Program-made: the position numbers and the translations under genes | From: Carposina sasakii | Taxonomy: Eukaryota > Arthropoda > Insecta > Lepidoptera > Carposinidae | Length of the DNA stretch: 64,000 bases | Assembly: GCA_014607495.2 (NCBI GenBank) | Contig: CP053161.1 | Span: 1,178,001-1,242,000 of the forward strand | Direction of reading: 5' to 3' | Shown: positions 9,878 through 21,592 of the stretch, one piece after another | Position numbering within the stretch: the first letter of the stretch is position 1 | How the letters are laid out: each line of letters opens with the position of its first letter | The notes under the pieces: generated by a model | Database searches by the model: none | The model's input: only the letters and a program-made list of their open reading frames with translations | What the model was told of the DNA's origin: nothing

Positions 9878-11484
9878 ATATATCAAATACGAGTATATGA
9901 TCCTGAAGTTCTGAATAACCCCGTGTCTATACAGAGTGGTCCAAAAGGTGACGTCAAATATTTTAAGGTGTTTTCAAAATTAGTGATTTGCTTTTGACAC
10001 GAAAATAAATAGGTAAAAAGAAACAATTTTCACTATGGGACCAACTCCGTAATAGTGAAAAAAAAAATTAGGTGTTCCATACAATCTTGAATGATTACTG
10101 CACTGAAATGTAGTATTACGAGTATATGTAATGCTTATTAAATTTATTTATAAATAAATTATATGTACCCACAAAAAATAATAAAGTTCTTTTAAAGACC
10201 ATTGAGTACTCCAGCAAAGTTTAAGTACACTATTTAATTACCGGGTAAACCTAGTACTTGCCTAAAGTCATTCAAACTTCGTTAAAACCGGATTAACTGG
10301 ATCCTTTTTATTGCAAAACAACCAGAATATCTCGTTTTAAATTATAAAAACTTCAAGCAATAATCCTGGTATAAAATCTGTATATTAAAGTTGTAGTATA
10401 CCAAGCTAGCTTTGTTTATTAAGTAGCCATTTGGCCTTATAATGCAATTAATTGATGCAGACTTAATGAGAAGTATTAACGACACTATAAGTCGATCTAA
10501 TAAAACGTAGAAAAAATTACAATGGTATTTTTATTCAACTTGTGACGAAAACTCTGTATACCTGCGTACAAACATTTCATAATATTGCTATGAGTCCTTC
10601 ATGCTTCTTGCAGACGGTAATATAGGTAGGTATCTAATTATATACAGCTACAAAACATTTGAAACTGGCAAAGTTTAGACTCATACCTATGTCCAAAAAC
10701 AAAATGGGGTTGTGGAAATTGTGTGAAAGCTATTCTGTTGCACTAGATGACACGATAACGATACGACCAACGATATTTCGTTATCTAGTATAGGGGCTTT
10801 CGTGGTCGTGTCGTCTAGTGGAAAAACGAGTCATACAATCTATCTTATGAATTTATGCTTCCAAAAAAGCCGTGGTCATGTCTCGAACGCCCATTTAGAG
10901 AGCCTACATGTGTCAAAAACGGTTAGCTAAGCATTGTAACTTTCTGCAGACTACATCCGTCAAACTCCAACTGGTAAAAAGATGAAACGAATATTGACAT
11001 AAAATCGTAAATCATTGCTTTATATAATATTTTGTATCTAGAATTTTAAAATGAACCCATTGCTAAAATAATGTCTAATGAAAAATGAATTAATATTATA
11101 TAAGGTCATTATTTAATTATTATTCACTGCACATGGAAATTGCAAATATGAGACCAAACAGCTTTGTTTATAAAATTAAATTGCTACGTTTTTAGTCATG
11201 TAATAACGAAAAAAATGACGTATATTTTGGTGCTAGCAAAAAACCGTTAAAATTGTTGAAGAAAAATCACAAAGAAAGCAACCTTAGGACTATTAGGAGG
11301 AAAACCATGGAAAAACGCCTGCAAAAGGTCAAAATGTTAGAACGGAAAAATGTCTCATCTTCGTGTCTTGTAACTTGAAAACTACCTAGACGTAAACCAA
11401 AATTAGTAAGACTTGGATCAAAGATCGTCCAATAAATCTATCCAAGTAATGAATTAAATGCTTCATAATAACTTTATAGAGATA
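9878..11484. other. AT-rich stretch, only the MITE at 10735-10905 recognised
   Basis: Outside the MITE relic I see no gene or bounded repeat. ORFs are short and AT-biased. Confidence 0.45.
10735..10905. repeat. Degenerate MITE of the ACGACACGACCACGA family
   Basis: Contains 'gtcgtgtcgtctagtggaaa' and, inverted upstream, 'actagatgacacgataacga'. A better preserved copy at 38565-38763 shows the same inner sequence, including 'cttccaaaaaag'. The element is non-coding. Confidence 0.6.
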
Positions 11485-11720
11485 CTAGCGGTCGCCCACG
11501 ACTTCGTCCGCGAAAGGGGGCATTGCACCCGTGCGAAGCCGGGGCGGATTGCTATATATCCTATAGACTTCCTCGATAAACGGGCTATCTTACACTGAAA
11601 GAATTTTTCAAATCAGACCAGTAGTTCCTGAGATTAGCGCGTTCAAACAAACAAACAAACAAACTCTTCAGCTTTATAATATTATAATATAATATAATAT
11701 ATAAATATATATAGTATAGA
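11485..11720 (-). mobile_element. Non-autonomous Helitron H1, 236 bp
   Basis: On the minus strand the element starts TCTATACTA... (11720) after A and ends CTAG (11488-11485) before T, the Helitron A-T target rule. The GC-rich end reads, on plus, 'ctagcggtcgcccacgact'. The other end is (CAAA)n plus AT-rich sequence ending 'agtatagat'. I recognise this as the high-copy lepidopteran Helitron type (Lep1-like); the exact family is an inference. Confidence 0.8.
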
Positions 11721-11935
11721 TTCTAGGGATTAGTTGATTCTAAATTAGAATTCATTGTGATTGCGTTGATACTTCGATTGGTACGAGATGAATAAATGAT
11801 AAATTAATAGGTAATTACTTATTAAGGATTATCAATAATCACTTACTTAGTTACTAATTAGTATGGATCGTGAAAGGATCTGGGATCTTTTATATACTTA
11901 CTAGTGGCCCGCTTCGGTACATATCCTCTAAAATT

Positions 11936-12370
11936 TGGAATTCCCGTTTGTCCCGTTCCCGTGGGAATTTCGGGAAATATATCCTCAGTGCTCCCTTAAA
12001 CTCCCTACCGAATATACCTGTTATATTTCATCATTATGTGTCAAGTGGTTTTCGTTAAAATTGGGAATTCCCGTTTGTCCAGTTCCCGTGGGAATTACGG
12101 GAAATCCGTTCTTTGTGCTCCCTAGCAGTCCATATACATCTTCGATTTAAACTTCATAGGTATACGGTTCTCAGTTCTTTCTTACACTCCCTACCGAATA
12201 TACCTGTCATATTTCATCTCTATATGTCATGTGGTTTTCGTAAAAAACTTGAAATTCCTGTTTGTGCCGTTCCCATGGGAATTTCGGGAAACCCGTTCTT
12301 AATAGTCTTTTACACCCCCTAACAACATACACACCAAATTTCATCTGTGTACGTCAAGCGGTTTATTTTT
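11936..12370 (+). repeat. Three tandem copies of an 'aattcccgtttgtcc' unit inside Helitron H2
   Basis: Units start near 11936, 12062 and 12250. Each begins with 'gaattcccgtttgtcc', contains 'cccgtgggaatttcgggaaa', then 'ctccctaccgaatatacctg' (lost or displaced in the third) and ends '...tcaagtggttttcgt'. Spacing is ~125 then ~190 bp; the second unit carries ~65 bp of extra sequence. 'cccggaattcccatggga' at 8272 is an isolated inverted relative. Confidence 0.75.
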
Positions 12371-12489
12371 ATACTTATTGAAAAGGCTTTTGTTCCGGTA
12401 CAGTGGAAACCCCTAACGAACATAAACACCAAAAGGGAGTGGGTGTAATTTACTTGTGAAATTTTAAATTTATTCGCAATTCTTTTTGA

Positions 12490-13115
12490 TTTTGTCTAAT
12501 TTTACACTCATTTTTGAGGATTTTCCCGACGTTTCTATTCATCATCGTATCATCTATCATAAATTCAGAAATCATCAGTCTAAAAACAATGGCTGTATGG
12601 ATGCTGTATTCCTCGTGCTCTTTCTTCGGGATAAACCAAACAAAAAAAAAACAAATTTCATCTGTCATGTTGCGTCATGTCATCTGTACGTCACAGATTC
12701 GGCGGGAAAAGCTGGAAGGGTGCAGGTGTAATTTTCTTGTGAAAATCAAAAATTATTTGTAAATGGCTTGCATGTGTCCGTAAAGTGATGTTTTCTGGTA
12801 GATAAGTTATATTTTGATTACTTGTGATGTGAATCTAGTGCGTGTGCATGGTTTTATACGCAGGTAAGCCGAGTAAAACTTTAGCCGGATTACGATCTCT
12901 TCATGGGCGCATGTAAGTTGTTTCTGCAATAATTTTTCATTTTGACTAACTTTACACTTGTTCTTGAGGATTTTCCCGACGTTTCCATTCATCATCATTG
13001 TCATTCATCATAAATTCAGAATACATTTTACTAAACAATGATTAGGCTGTATGGGCTTAGTTTCCCCTTGCCTTTCCTTCGGGATAAATTAAAAAAAAAA
13101 AATCTGTACGTCACA
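12490..13115 (+). repeat. Two direct copies of a ~200-bp segment inside Helitron H2
   Basis: 12490-12700 and 12940-13115 share 'gaggattttcccgacgtttc', a CATCATC run, 'cataaattcagaa', 'ggctgtatgg', 'cttcgggataaa' and a poly(A) stretch. An inverted relative lies at 56290-56350 inside the insert that splits SINE S2, so the segment is itself dispersed. Confidence 0.7.
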
Positions 13116-13916
13116 GAATAATAAATTTCCAGAACCCGTGATCACGCACACTTTTGAAGCAACTTTTTAGTATTAAAATTTTTACTGTATCTAAAAAACT
13201 GATAATATTTATCGATTTGGCAACAATCGGCGGGTAAGAAGAGCGGAAGATACGGGATTTTTGAATCGTTTTTGCTTCACTACCCGGAATACATCTGTCA
13301 TTGATGACTCCTACTGGAGACTTTTTATTCTATGGTGTATGTCAAATTTATACCTCTATGCGTCAAATGGTAAAATAATTTTGTATTTTATTCATATTTA
13401 TTCCAGCCCAGTGGAAATTATGCGAAACCCTATAGCCTATGTTCATCTGGGTCCAATAAGGATTCTAACGGTGAAAGAATTTTTGAAATCTGTCCAGTAG
13501 TTTCGGAGCCTATTCGCTGCAAAAAAACAAACAATCAAACAAACATACAAACAAACAAACAATCAAAGTTTAACTTTTTATAATATTAGTATAGATCATC
13601 CTTAAATGTCATACCTATATAATTTAAGCAGTAGTCTGGCCCATGTCAAAGCTTATTTGTTTGATATAAAATAAAACTAAAACATTTTTTACCTAATTTG
13701 ATTGAATACAATCTTGCTACAATAGTTTTACAGAAAAGATTTCAACCGGGACTTAGGTACATGTATAAATATACTTGAAATTATTTCTGGAGTCCATATG
13801 AAATATTATCGGATACACTTCAATAAACTTTTTCGTTGAAAAAGCATGTCGTACATTACTGAACCAAACGTGAAACAAAAAGTTAATATACTTAGGTACT
13901 CATTAACAGCCAATTT

Positions 13917-14046
13917 CAATAACTGATCTCGAGAGATTTTTTGCATATTTCAGGTTAAATAAATGTTCCATTGTTTACATACAATATTTCTAATTTGAAA
14001 TAAAAAAAACGAGATTCTTTATGATCTCTTATATTGAAATTGGCCG
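13917..14046. mobile_element. 130-bp MITE with GGCCAATTTCAATA termini, copy 1
   Basis: Imperfect TIRs CAGCCAATTTCAATA / TATTGAAATTGGCCG enclose ~100 bp. Flanks read 'gtactcattaa' before and 'gtactcattta' after, a candidate 9-11 bp TSD with one mismatch. A second copy is at 52794-52930, nested in a Helitron. The long TSD hints at a Mutator-like source, but the second copy does not confirm the length. Confidence 0.72.
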
Positions 14047-14625
14047 GTACTCATTTAAAAACCACAATAACACCAAGTGAAAAAGTTTATACTCACTTCT
14101 GGGTGTTTATTTCAAAACAAAACACTGGCAATTCACAAAGTTCTATTTCCGAAATTCAAATTTATTTATTTTAATACGGTACCCGTGTCGATTATTCGCG
14201 TGCGCCTATGAGGGCTCTAAGTTTTAAACTACCTAGTTACGGTCTTAGGCCAGACCAGGCCATTCTCTTATTGTCCGGCGTCACACCGAAGACCGGTTCG
14301 TGGACGCATTTACACCGCCGCCAAAAAAGTCCAATGACGTTCGTGGAAGTAATTTGGATGCACATTAGGAAACCTTACAAAATGCATTACAAAAGCATCG
14401 CTGCTTGACACAAACCACATGCTGAGGTCCAAAAATTACACATGCGCTTCTGGTGAGTATTCGAGTGCTATTAAACAATAATTTATGTGTCGTCTTGCAG
14501 CTCCGAGGAAAATTACATTTAAGGTCCTATTGTTGTGTATTTTATCTTATCTATCACATTCATGATCGACGATATATATCGTTTTTTTTGTGTTGTGCGA
14601 TAAGCTCTTATTCCTGCGCCCGTAG

Positions 14626-14890
14626 TATGAAATTGGTGAGAGCTAGATGCATCATTTATTCACAGAGCTATGTAGAGCTATATTTTAATAACGAGGCATG
14701 TAAGTGTATGTATTTTACGTGTAAATGGAGATTGCAAAGTACTTGTTTTAGGATAAATTAATTCAGTTATAGCTTGAGAACAAGTATCTATTCTAATTCC
14801 CAACTCCGTTATTTCACGCAAAGTGCATACACTTACTTTGTCTAGTTATTATAAATAGATTTTGTAAATTTTCATAATTATTCCTTATTT
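14626..14890. mobile_element. Inverted-repeat MITE, degenerate copy
   Basis: Starts 'tatgaaattggtgagagcta', contains 'aagtgtatgtattttacgtg' and ends near 'ttgtctagttattataaata'. It is related end-to-end to the better preserved copy immediately downstream (14956-15239), giving two family members within 620 bp. An overlapping ORF of 102 codons (14453-14761) has no family resemblance. Confidence 0.6.
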
Positions 14891-14955
14891 TATTTCATTT
14901 TACCTAATCTATCTCCATAACTTTCATAAATATATAAATAAATAAATTTCATAAA

Positions 14956-15239
14956 TGATGAATTTGGTGAAAGCGAGATGTCTCACTCTTAAACGTCAAA
15001 CTCACTGAGCTATTAATAACTAGATAAACTAAGTGTATGTACTTTGCATGTAAAAATAGACTTAAGAATTAGAATAGACACCTCGTTCTCAAGCAAGACT
15101 GAGTAAATTAGGGCTGATAGAAGTGGTTTGCAAACCCTTTTTACACACCAAGTAGAAACACTTGCCTTGTCTAGTTATTATTTAGCTCTGTGGATTTGAC
15201 GTTTAAATGTGAGATATCTCGCTCTCACCAAATTCATCA
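14956..15239. mobile_element. 284-bp MITE with ~80-bp inverted arms
   Basis: The left arm starting 'tgatgaatttggtgaaagcg' is mirrored by the right arm ending 'gctctcaccaaattcatca'. Shared inner blocks include 'aacgtcaaa/tttgacgtt', 'gagct/agctc' and 'aactaga/tctagtt'. It is non-coding and a member of the same family as 14626-14890. Confidence 0.75.
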
Positions 15240-15951
15240 TACGCGTGCTGTTATGACTATCTCAGTGACAGGATCTGCACGACATTGCTAGTATACATAT
15301 ATCACCTATTTAAAAAATTGCGCAAAAATAAATTCTGTGGGTAATTCAATGGTAATATTATTCAAACCGCCATCTCTAAAATTAAACGAGATGTGGGACA
15401 TAATTTTGGCGTAATCTCGTTCCGCTCTTGTAGTTTCCTAATTAGTAAATTCTATTCGTATTGCCAATAATTTTCGTTGAAGCAATTTAAATTGTTAAGT
15501 TATCAATTTGAAAATATCTCTCTCAAAATGGATGTGATAATTGAATTCTATTTTATTCGTTCATTAAATACTCTAAGTACCTAAGTAGTAAACAACGTCC
15601 CAATAATTCCATAAAAGTGATAAATTTGAGTTTTTTTTAAAATTACTTGTCGGTAGACCTTTCTCACGTATTTCTTGGCATAAATATGGTTCTTGTCATT
15701 CAAGTCGGAGTATAAAAACTAAATCCGGCTAAGTTCGTACCGCTTTATTTTTTCTCGTTAATATTTTCAAAATTTGTGCAAATGTTTCTTCTGTCTAAAT
15801 CTTGTCCTAGAAATCACAAATACAAAAAATGAAGAATCATCTCTTTTGGTGCAGTAGGTCAGAAGTTATGCGCGTACAAACATTTAATTTTATAGAAAGA
15901 CAGAAAGAGAGACTTCATCAATTTATTCTCATCCAAAACTATGCTATTATA

Positions 15952-16333
15952 CAGGGTGATTTTTAGTCCTCAACGTTCCCGAAAACTACGGAATCTCCTC
16001 ATCATCACGATCATTTTTCTCCATGGAAGCATACCTGGGAAGTGTCTGGTTTACAAAATATTAGGGTCCAATGTTGAGTTAATAGACTGCGTTTTTCTGC
16101 ATAAATGCACATTGACGCATGTAGCTATTATTTTTTCACGAGAAAAAATTAATATCTGTCTATGAAAAAACTAGCATAAACACTGGACACTATAAATTTT
16201 GCCCGATCAAGTAATTTTAAAAAAAATCTAAAGATTTACATAGTTTCCCAGCATTTTTTTTGGTATAAACTTACGTTATTTGATGTACAGAGTACGTACC
16301 CTTCGTTAAGGGTGGCAACGAGAAAAAACCCTG
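15952..16333 (+). mobile_element. CAGGGTG MITE family A, copy 1
   Basis: Six copies of one ~380-bp non-coding element occur in this window (15952, 25070, 29334, 35250, 44384, 57449). Termini are CAGGGTG.../...CACCCTG, flanked by TA on both sides here, the TSD of Tc1/mariner-type elements. The inner conserved core starts 'caacgttcccgaaaactac' and ends 'gtacgtacccttcgttaa'. Short ORFs in all copies (e.g. 74 codons at 15941) are not conserved proteins. Confidence 0.85.
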
Positions 16334-17042
16334 TATGTATAGGTATATTGCTGGACTAGAGAACTTTGATTTTTAAAGGCCATTTTTCAGTCCCTATCGT
16401 TAGATAACCTACCTAAAAGATTAAGATGATTTCATTTTCTAAAACTGATTTCATCAAGATAGATACAGCATCAACGTTATCCTTCAAATGGGCCATCTGC
16501 AAAAATCAGTCCTTAAAATAACATTGGCAGTATAAAGGCAAAACAAAAAAAATATATTTCGAAAGTTCTGATTCCCACACAAACCTTGAATCGTAGAAAA
16601 TGCTCTACATCACACACATCAGTTTTATTATTGCAATCGAGTCATTATTAAAGCAGGAAGGCATTATATCTATTCAAGGTGTATGTCGGTATTAAAATTC
16701 ATTGCATACATACTGCAAACCTGTTTAGACTGCCAATATATTTAATGTGGGTTTCTTTTACTATGAAAATGTTGATCATATTTTGAGCTAAGTTAACGTG
16801 CTCTTTTGGGAATTTATATTTTTCTGTAGCTAAAGTACAGACATAGAGTCATAGGTGCAACACAAAAATAAAAAGCTCTTGCAAAGTTAAATAGTAAATT
16901 AATATTTTAAAGTATATTTATAGCACATAGATGATATAAAAAGTTACCTTTACCCCTCGCACAACTAGGCAAAGAACTATATTCACATTTGTCTATACAC
17001 AAGGAAAAACTAGTAAACACATAAGAGAAAAATTTCACCAAC
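16334..17042. other. AT-rich sequence leading into LINE B 5' UTR
   Basis: I see no gene. The last ~200 bp before 17043 probably belong to the LINE B 5' UTR, but the 5' boundary and TSD are not visible. Confidence 0.4.
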
Positions 17043-17816
17043 ATGGATACACTGAACAAAAACGTTGAAAAAATGGCCAGGGAGTTTGAACAACGCATGG
17101 CCCAGTATGAGCAGGAGCTTCGCAATGTTTCTACTGCAGCTAGAAGTCCACAGGTCAGGGATCAGGAGTTAGCAGGATTATTCCGTGAATTCACTGAATT
17201 TAAAAGCTTTACTCTGAAGTCTTTCCAACTGCTTCGGTCTCAAATGGAGTTGGTGATGCTGGGACTGGATCGACTGGAGACAGCATCGAGGAAAAACATA
17301 TTGCTTTTTCATGGGATTGAGGAGGATGCTACTGATAACCCTTCAGTCTCCATGCCACAGGTATTGCTCACACATTTTAAATTAGCACAGTTTGACAGGG
17401 ATATTATTGCTTGTCACAGGCTTGGTAGTAAAAAGACAGACAAGCCGAGGCCTATCCTGGTCCGCTTCTCCGACTTCACGTCGCGTTCTACTGTTTGGAA
17501 GTCAAAAACTTGTCTCAAGGGTACAGGGATCACGGTGTCCGAGTTCTTGACTAAACCGAGGCACGAAGTTTTCTTGGAAGCACGTAGGCATTTCGGAGTT
17601 CGGAATTCCTGGACTAGCGAGGGACGAATTATATTGATGCTCCCGGATAAGTCTCGACTCAAGCTGGAGAGGATGTTGGAGCTCCAGGCTGTTGCTGCTA
17701 AGTTCCCTCTAAGTCCTGAGGTGACGAAACAGCCAATTGTGAGACCGGTGGAGCAACCGACCGTGAAGCATAGCACAAGGTCTAAGCGCGGCGTAGCTTC
17801 AGAGAAGAAGCAGTAG
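17043..17816 (+). CDS. LINE B ORF1: coiled-coil RNA-binding protein
   Basis: 257 aa, intact. Residues 1-85 are a coiled coil rich in E, Q, K and L heptads. Residues ~85-190 form an RRM-like/FP-like segment with RKNILLFHGIEED, IIACHRLGSKK and KPRPILVRFSDF, as in ORF1 proteins of L1/Jockey-type elements. The basic tail is proline- and valine-rich. No PHD or CCHC zinc finger is visible, which separates it from LINE A ORF1. The role would be element RNA binding and RNP assembly. It is the only intact ORF in LINE B. The ATG at 17043 immediately precedes the coiled coil. Confidence 0.85.
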   Translation: MDTLNKNVEKMAREFEQRMAQYEQELRNVSTAARSPQVRDQELAGLFREFTEFKSFTLKSFQLLRSQMELVMLGLDRLETASRKNILLFHGIEEDATDNPSVSMPQVLLTHFKLAQFDRDIIACHRLGSKKTDKPRPILVRFSDFTSRSTVWKSKTCLKGTGITVSEFLTKPRHEVFLEARRHFGVRNSWTSEGRIILMLPDKSRLKLERMLELQAVAAKFPLSPEVTKQPIVRPVEQPTVKHSTRSKRGVASEKKQ

Positions 17817-18299
17817 TCGCTAGCATCATCATCGTTAATTTTGCTACTGGTGGTTGTATCTCTTCGCAAGCTAGTAGTTTATCCTTGATTCGGTGTTTTG
17901 TGTAATTTTACCTTTCTCGCTCATATTTAGGTTCAGTAACTTATTATAAAGTTAGAAGGTAGTTGATTCTATTTATTGGCAGAGAGTAAATATATTCTTT
18001 TCTTTGGTTAACGAATACCTACATAGTTTATTTGTCTCCTGCCGTCAACACTGGCGCTTTTTTCGTAAGTCATCTGTCAAACTTTTTTTTTTTTCTGTAA
18101 GGGTATGCGCAGAGTTGCAACCATACAGCCATAAATATTATTGTTTGTTAAGGTTTTTTCCAGTTGCCCATAGTTGTGGGGGAGTGGGGTTTTTTGTATG
18201 TTAATAGTTTTTAGTACATGGTTAGTTATCTTAAAATTATTATTGTTATTTTTTTAATTATTTTATGTAATAGTTATTATATTTATCTAGTCTTTTATA

Positions 18300-21200
18300 A
18301 TGACAGACCTAAATGACAGTTTCTTTTCCTGTTCGTCAGCAGATGAGTATGGCAGTGCGGTCAGTGGGGACTCTACTGAGGACTTGACCTTACATGATCG
18401 ACTGAGTCATATTTTTAGTAACTATCCCAATCATTTGAATATAGTTCATATAAATGCGCAAAGCATTCCGGCTCATTATCCTGATCTTCTGGCATCGTTT
18501 GGTAACCAACGCATAGATTGTATCCTAGTATCAGAATCTCTCCTCAAACCCTCCCTCCCTTCAACCATGTATGGACTACCGGGTTATGTGCTTATTCGGA
18601 ACGATAGAATTGGCAAGGGTTACGGCGGAGTATAGCAATTTGCGAGCAGATGTTCCATATACAGTATTAAGCCAATCTCCAAGCCAATACTCTGCTTCTG
18701 CCGAACATCTGTTCATAGAGATTTGCCTTCGCCACTCTAAAATATTGGTGGGAGTTTTGATCGACTGAGTCATATTTTTAGTAACTATCCCAATCATTTG
18801 AATATAGTTCATATAAATGCGCAAAGCATTCCGGCTCATTATCCTGATCTTCTGGCATCGTTTGGTAACCAACGCATAGATTGTATCCTAGTATCAGAAT
18901 CTCTCCTCAAACCCTCCCTCCCTTCAACCATGTATGGACTACCGGGTTATGTGCTTATTCGGAACGATAGAATTGGCAAGGGTTACGGCGGAGTAGCAAT
19001 CTATTTGCGAGCAGATGTTCCATATACAGTATTAAGCCAATCTCCAAGCCAATACTCTGCTTCTGCCGAACATCTGTTCATAGAGATTTGCCTTCGCCAC
19101 TCTAAAATATTGGTGGGAGTTTTGTACAGTCCCTCTCTTCATGTTGACTATTTCTCCAACTTCGAATCTTATTAGACGTATTTAATCCTCAATATGATGA
19201 CATCATTATTCTTGGAGACTTCAACACATGCCTTATAAAAATGACTCACGTTCATCAAAACTTAGTAACTTAATTTCATCATTCGACATGCACATCTTAC
19301 CGCTTTCTGCGACACATCACTCACCAAATATTAATCCCTCTCTCTTAGACCTTATTATTGTTTCTAGAAACGCTAAAGTAGCCACACATGGTCAACTCAC
19401 TGCGCCATTTTCCTACCATGATCTTATTTACATTTCATATAAAGTGCGTGCTCCAAAATGTAAACCTAAATACTTACTGCTCCGGAGCTTTAAGGGTGTG
19501 GATATCGAGGCACTTAAAAGGGATGCATTGGCAATAGACTGGTCACCCGTACTTGACAGTTCGACCGTGGACGATAAGGTGGAGCACTTTAATAGGATTA
19601 TTTTATGTCTCTTTGATAAGCACGCTCCGTTGAAGAGGACAAGAGTGAAACATCTGCCGGCGCCATGGTTGACTGATTGACATCAGGAAACATATGGGTA
19701 AGCGTGATCGAGCCAAACTAAAATTTAAACAATTTCCTACTGCTGACAATCACGCATTATATAAAAGTCTGCGAAATTTTTGTGGTCGTTTGTGTAGAGA
19801 TGCTAGGAGACGTCACATCCATAGCTCAATTGAGAAATGCAACTCATCACAGATTTGGAAGTTCCTAAAAACGCTAGGGGTGGGTAAATGTTCAGAGTCG
19901 TCCTCGTGCAAAGTTGACCTTAATTCCTTAATCAACATTTCTCACTCCTCCTGTCACCATGGATGACAAAATAAAAAGTAACACTCTTCTGTCACTTATT
20001 GACAAGCCCAAACCTGTTTGTGACCCTTTTAAATTTAGTCGCGTAGCCACAGATGATGTTAAGAAAGCTATCCTCTCCATTTCCTCCAAAGCTGTGGGCG
20101 ATGACAAAATTAGTTCCCAAATGTTGCATCCCATTCTTAATGAACTCTATCAACTATCCAACATATAATTAACTTTTCCTTGACAGAGAGCTCCTTCCCA
20201 GCAGCCTGGAAAAAAGCTAATGTCATACCCTTGCCCAAAACAGCTAATCCAACATCCTTTTCTCAATATCGTCCCATCTCCATCCTTCCTCTGTTATCCA
20301 AGGTCCTTGAATCTGTAGTACATAGCCAACTCTCTTCCTACCTGTCCATCAATAACCTGTTAAACCCATTTCAGTCTGGATTTAGAGCTGGACACAGCAC
20401 GGTTACTGCGCTGCTGAAGGTGACTGATGATATTCGGCTGGCCATTGATAACAAACAGCTCACCATTTTAACACTATTAGACTTCAGCAGCGCATTCAAC
20501 TGTGTAGACTTTGACATTTTATTGGGTATCCTCGGCTCTCTTAACGTCTCTCCTGAGGCTGTAGCCTGGTTTAATACTTACCTCAGAGGGCGCGTGCAGT
20601 GTATACGTTCGGACGAGTTTTCATCTGACTGGTGTGAGCTTGCTACAGGTGTACCGCAGGGTGGCGTTCTCTCTCCTCTCTTGTTCTCATTTTTATTAAC
20701 TCTGTCACCAGCCGACTATCTTCCTCTTTCCATCTTTACGCAGAGACGACTTGCAGATCTATCGGCACTTTAATGTTGAGGATGTCGGGACGGCCGTGGT
20801 ACGGTTGAATTTAGACTTGGATCGCCTTCGAGACTGGGCTAAGTCTTATAGCCTTCTTGTAAACCCTAATAAGTCTCAGGCTATAATAATTGGTAGCAAG
20901 TTTTTTACACAGCTCTCTTACTCGGCATGACGTTCCTGATCTTCTCTATAGTGGAACAGTGATACCATATTTAGATAAGGTTAAGAATCTAGGAATTACT
21001 ATGGACCGTTTTCTATCTTGGTCGCCTCAGGTTTGATGATGTGTGTAGAAAGGTGTTTGTCACTTTTCACTCCCTTAAGCGACTTCAAGGTTTTTCTCCT
21101 TTCAAAACCAAAATTTATTTGGCTCAATCCCTTATCCTCCCGTTACTTGACTATGCTGACGTTTGTTACCCCGATGCCAATGAGGAGCTGCTCGACAAAC

Positions 21201-21592
21201 TTGAAAGACTTCAAAACTTGGGTATTCGTTACATCTACGGACTACGCAAGTATGATCACGTATCTCATTTTCGAAAAGAGCTGAAATGGCTCCCAATCAG
21301 ATTTCGCCGGAATGCACACATCTTATCGCTTTTATATAAAATTCTTTATATGTCGATTTCTCCTACTTATTTAAGTGAACGTTTTGAATACCTTTTCTCA
21401 CGGGAGCGACCCTTAAGGTCAATGACTGCTTCTCTACTCAAAACTCCACGACATAATTCCGGAGCCTATCGGTATTCTTTTACTGTATATGCAATTAGAC
21501 TGTGGAACTCACTTCCGCACTCCATAAGAGACTCTCCGTCCATAGGCATTTTTAAAAATAGGCTAAGAAACTATTACCTATCTCTTCCTTAA
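18300..21592 (+). pseudogene. LINE B ORF2: endonuclease-reverse transcriptase, broken
   Basis: Start ATG at 18300. Endonuclease: NIVHINAQSIPAHY, ILVSESLL (catalytic E), LGDFNTC near 19210 and SYHDLI near 19425. Reverse transcriptase: RPISILPLLSKVLESVV (about 20270), motif A LLDFSSAFNCVDF (about 20480) and motif B GVPQGGVLSPLLFSF (about 20650). The motif C YADD region near 20740 is shifted by two extra bases. The C-terminal domain continues to 21592. Breaks: a stop created in the first endonuclease copy (about 18635), a 363-bp tandem duplication, and frame changes near 19170, 19225, 19680, 19965, 20168, 20745 and 20930-21040. The copy cannot make functional ORF2 protein. Confidence 0.88.
18396..19123 (+). 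repeat. 363/365-bp tandem duplication inside LINE B endonuclease
   Basis: Unit 1 (18396-18758) and unit 2 (18759-19123) each start 'gatcgactgagtcatatttt' and end '...ttggtgggagtttt'. They look identical except at one spot: 'gagtatagcaatttgcgag' in unit 1 against 'gagtagcaatctatttgcg' in unit 2, a two-base net difference that puts a stop in unit 1. Near-identity implies a recent duplication; an assembly artefact is the alternative. Confidence 0.92.

Larger units (their letters stand above)
11901..13595 (-). mobile_element. Long non-autonomous Helitron H2, 1.7 kb
   Basis: Same termini as H1: CTAG at 11901-11904 preceded by A, and a right end '...ttagtatagat' with T at 13596, so on minus the element runs from 13595 (TC) to 11901 (CTAG). 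A (CAAA)n-rich segment at 13517-13565 matches H1. It is seven times longer than H1 because the middle is filled by internally repeated segments (11936-12370 and 12490-13115). No Rep/helicase coding sequence is visible; ORFs of 62-82 codons are shadows of the repeats. Confidence 0.72.

Noticed and set aside
11936..12370. CRISPR-like or satellite array
   Set aside because: Three unequal units within a Helitron; no regular spacers, and eukaryotic context.
14208..14408. Possible host exon in a less AT-rich block
   Set aside because: No splice signals or recognisable protein; 66 codons only.
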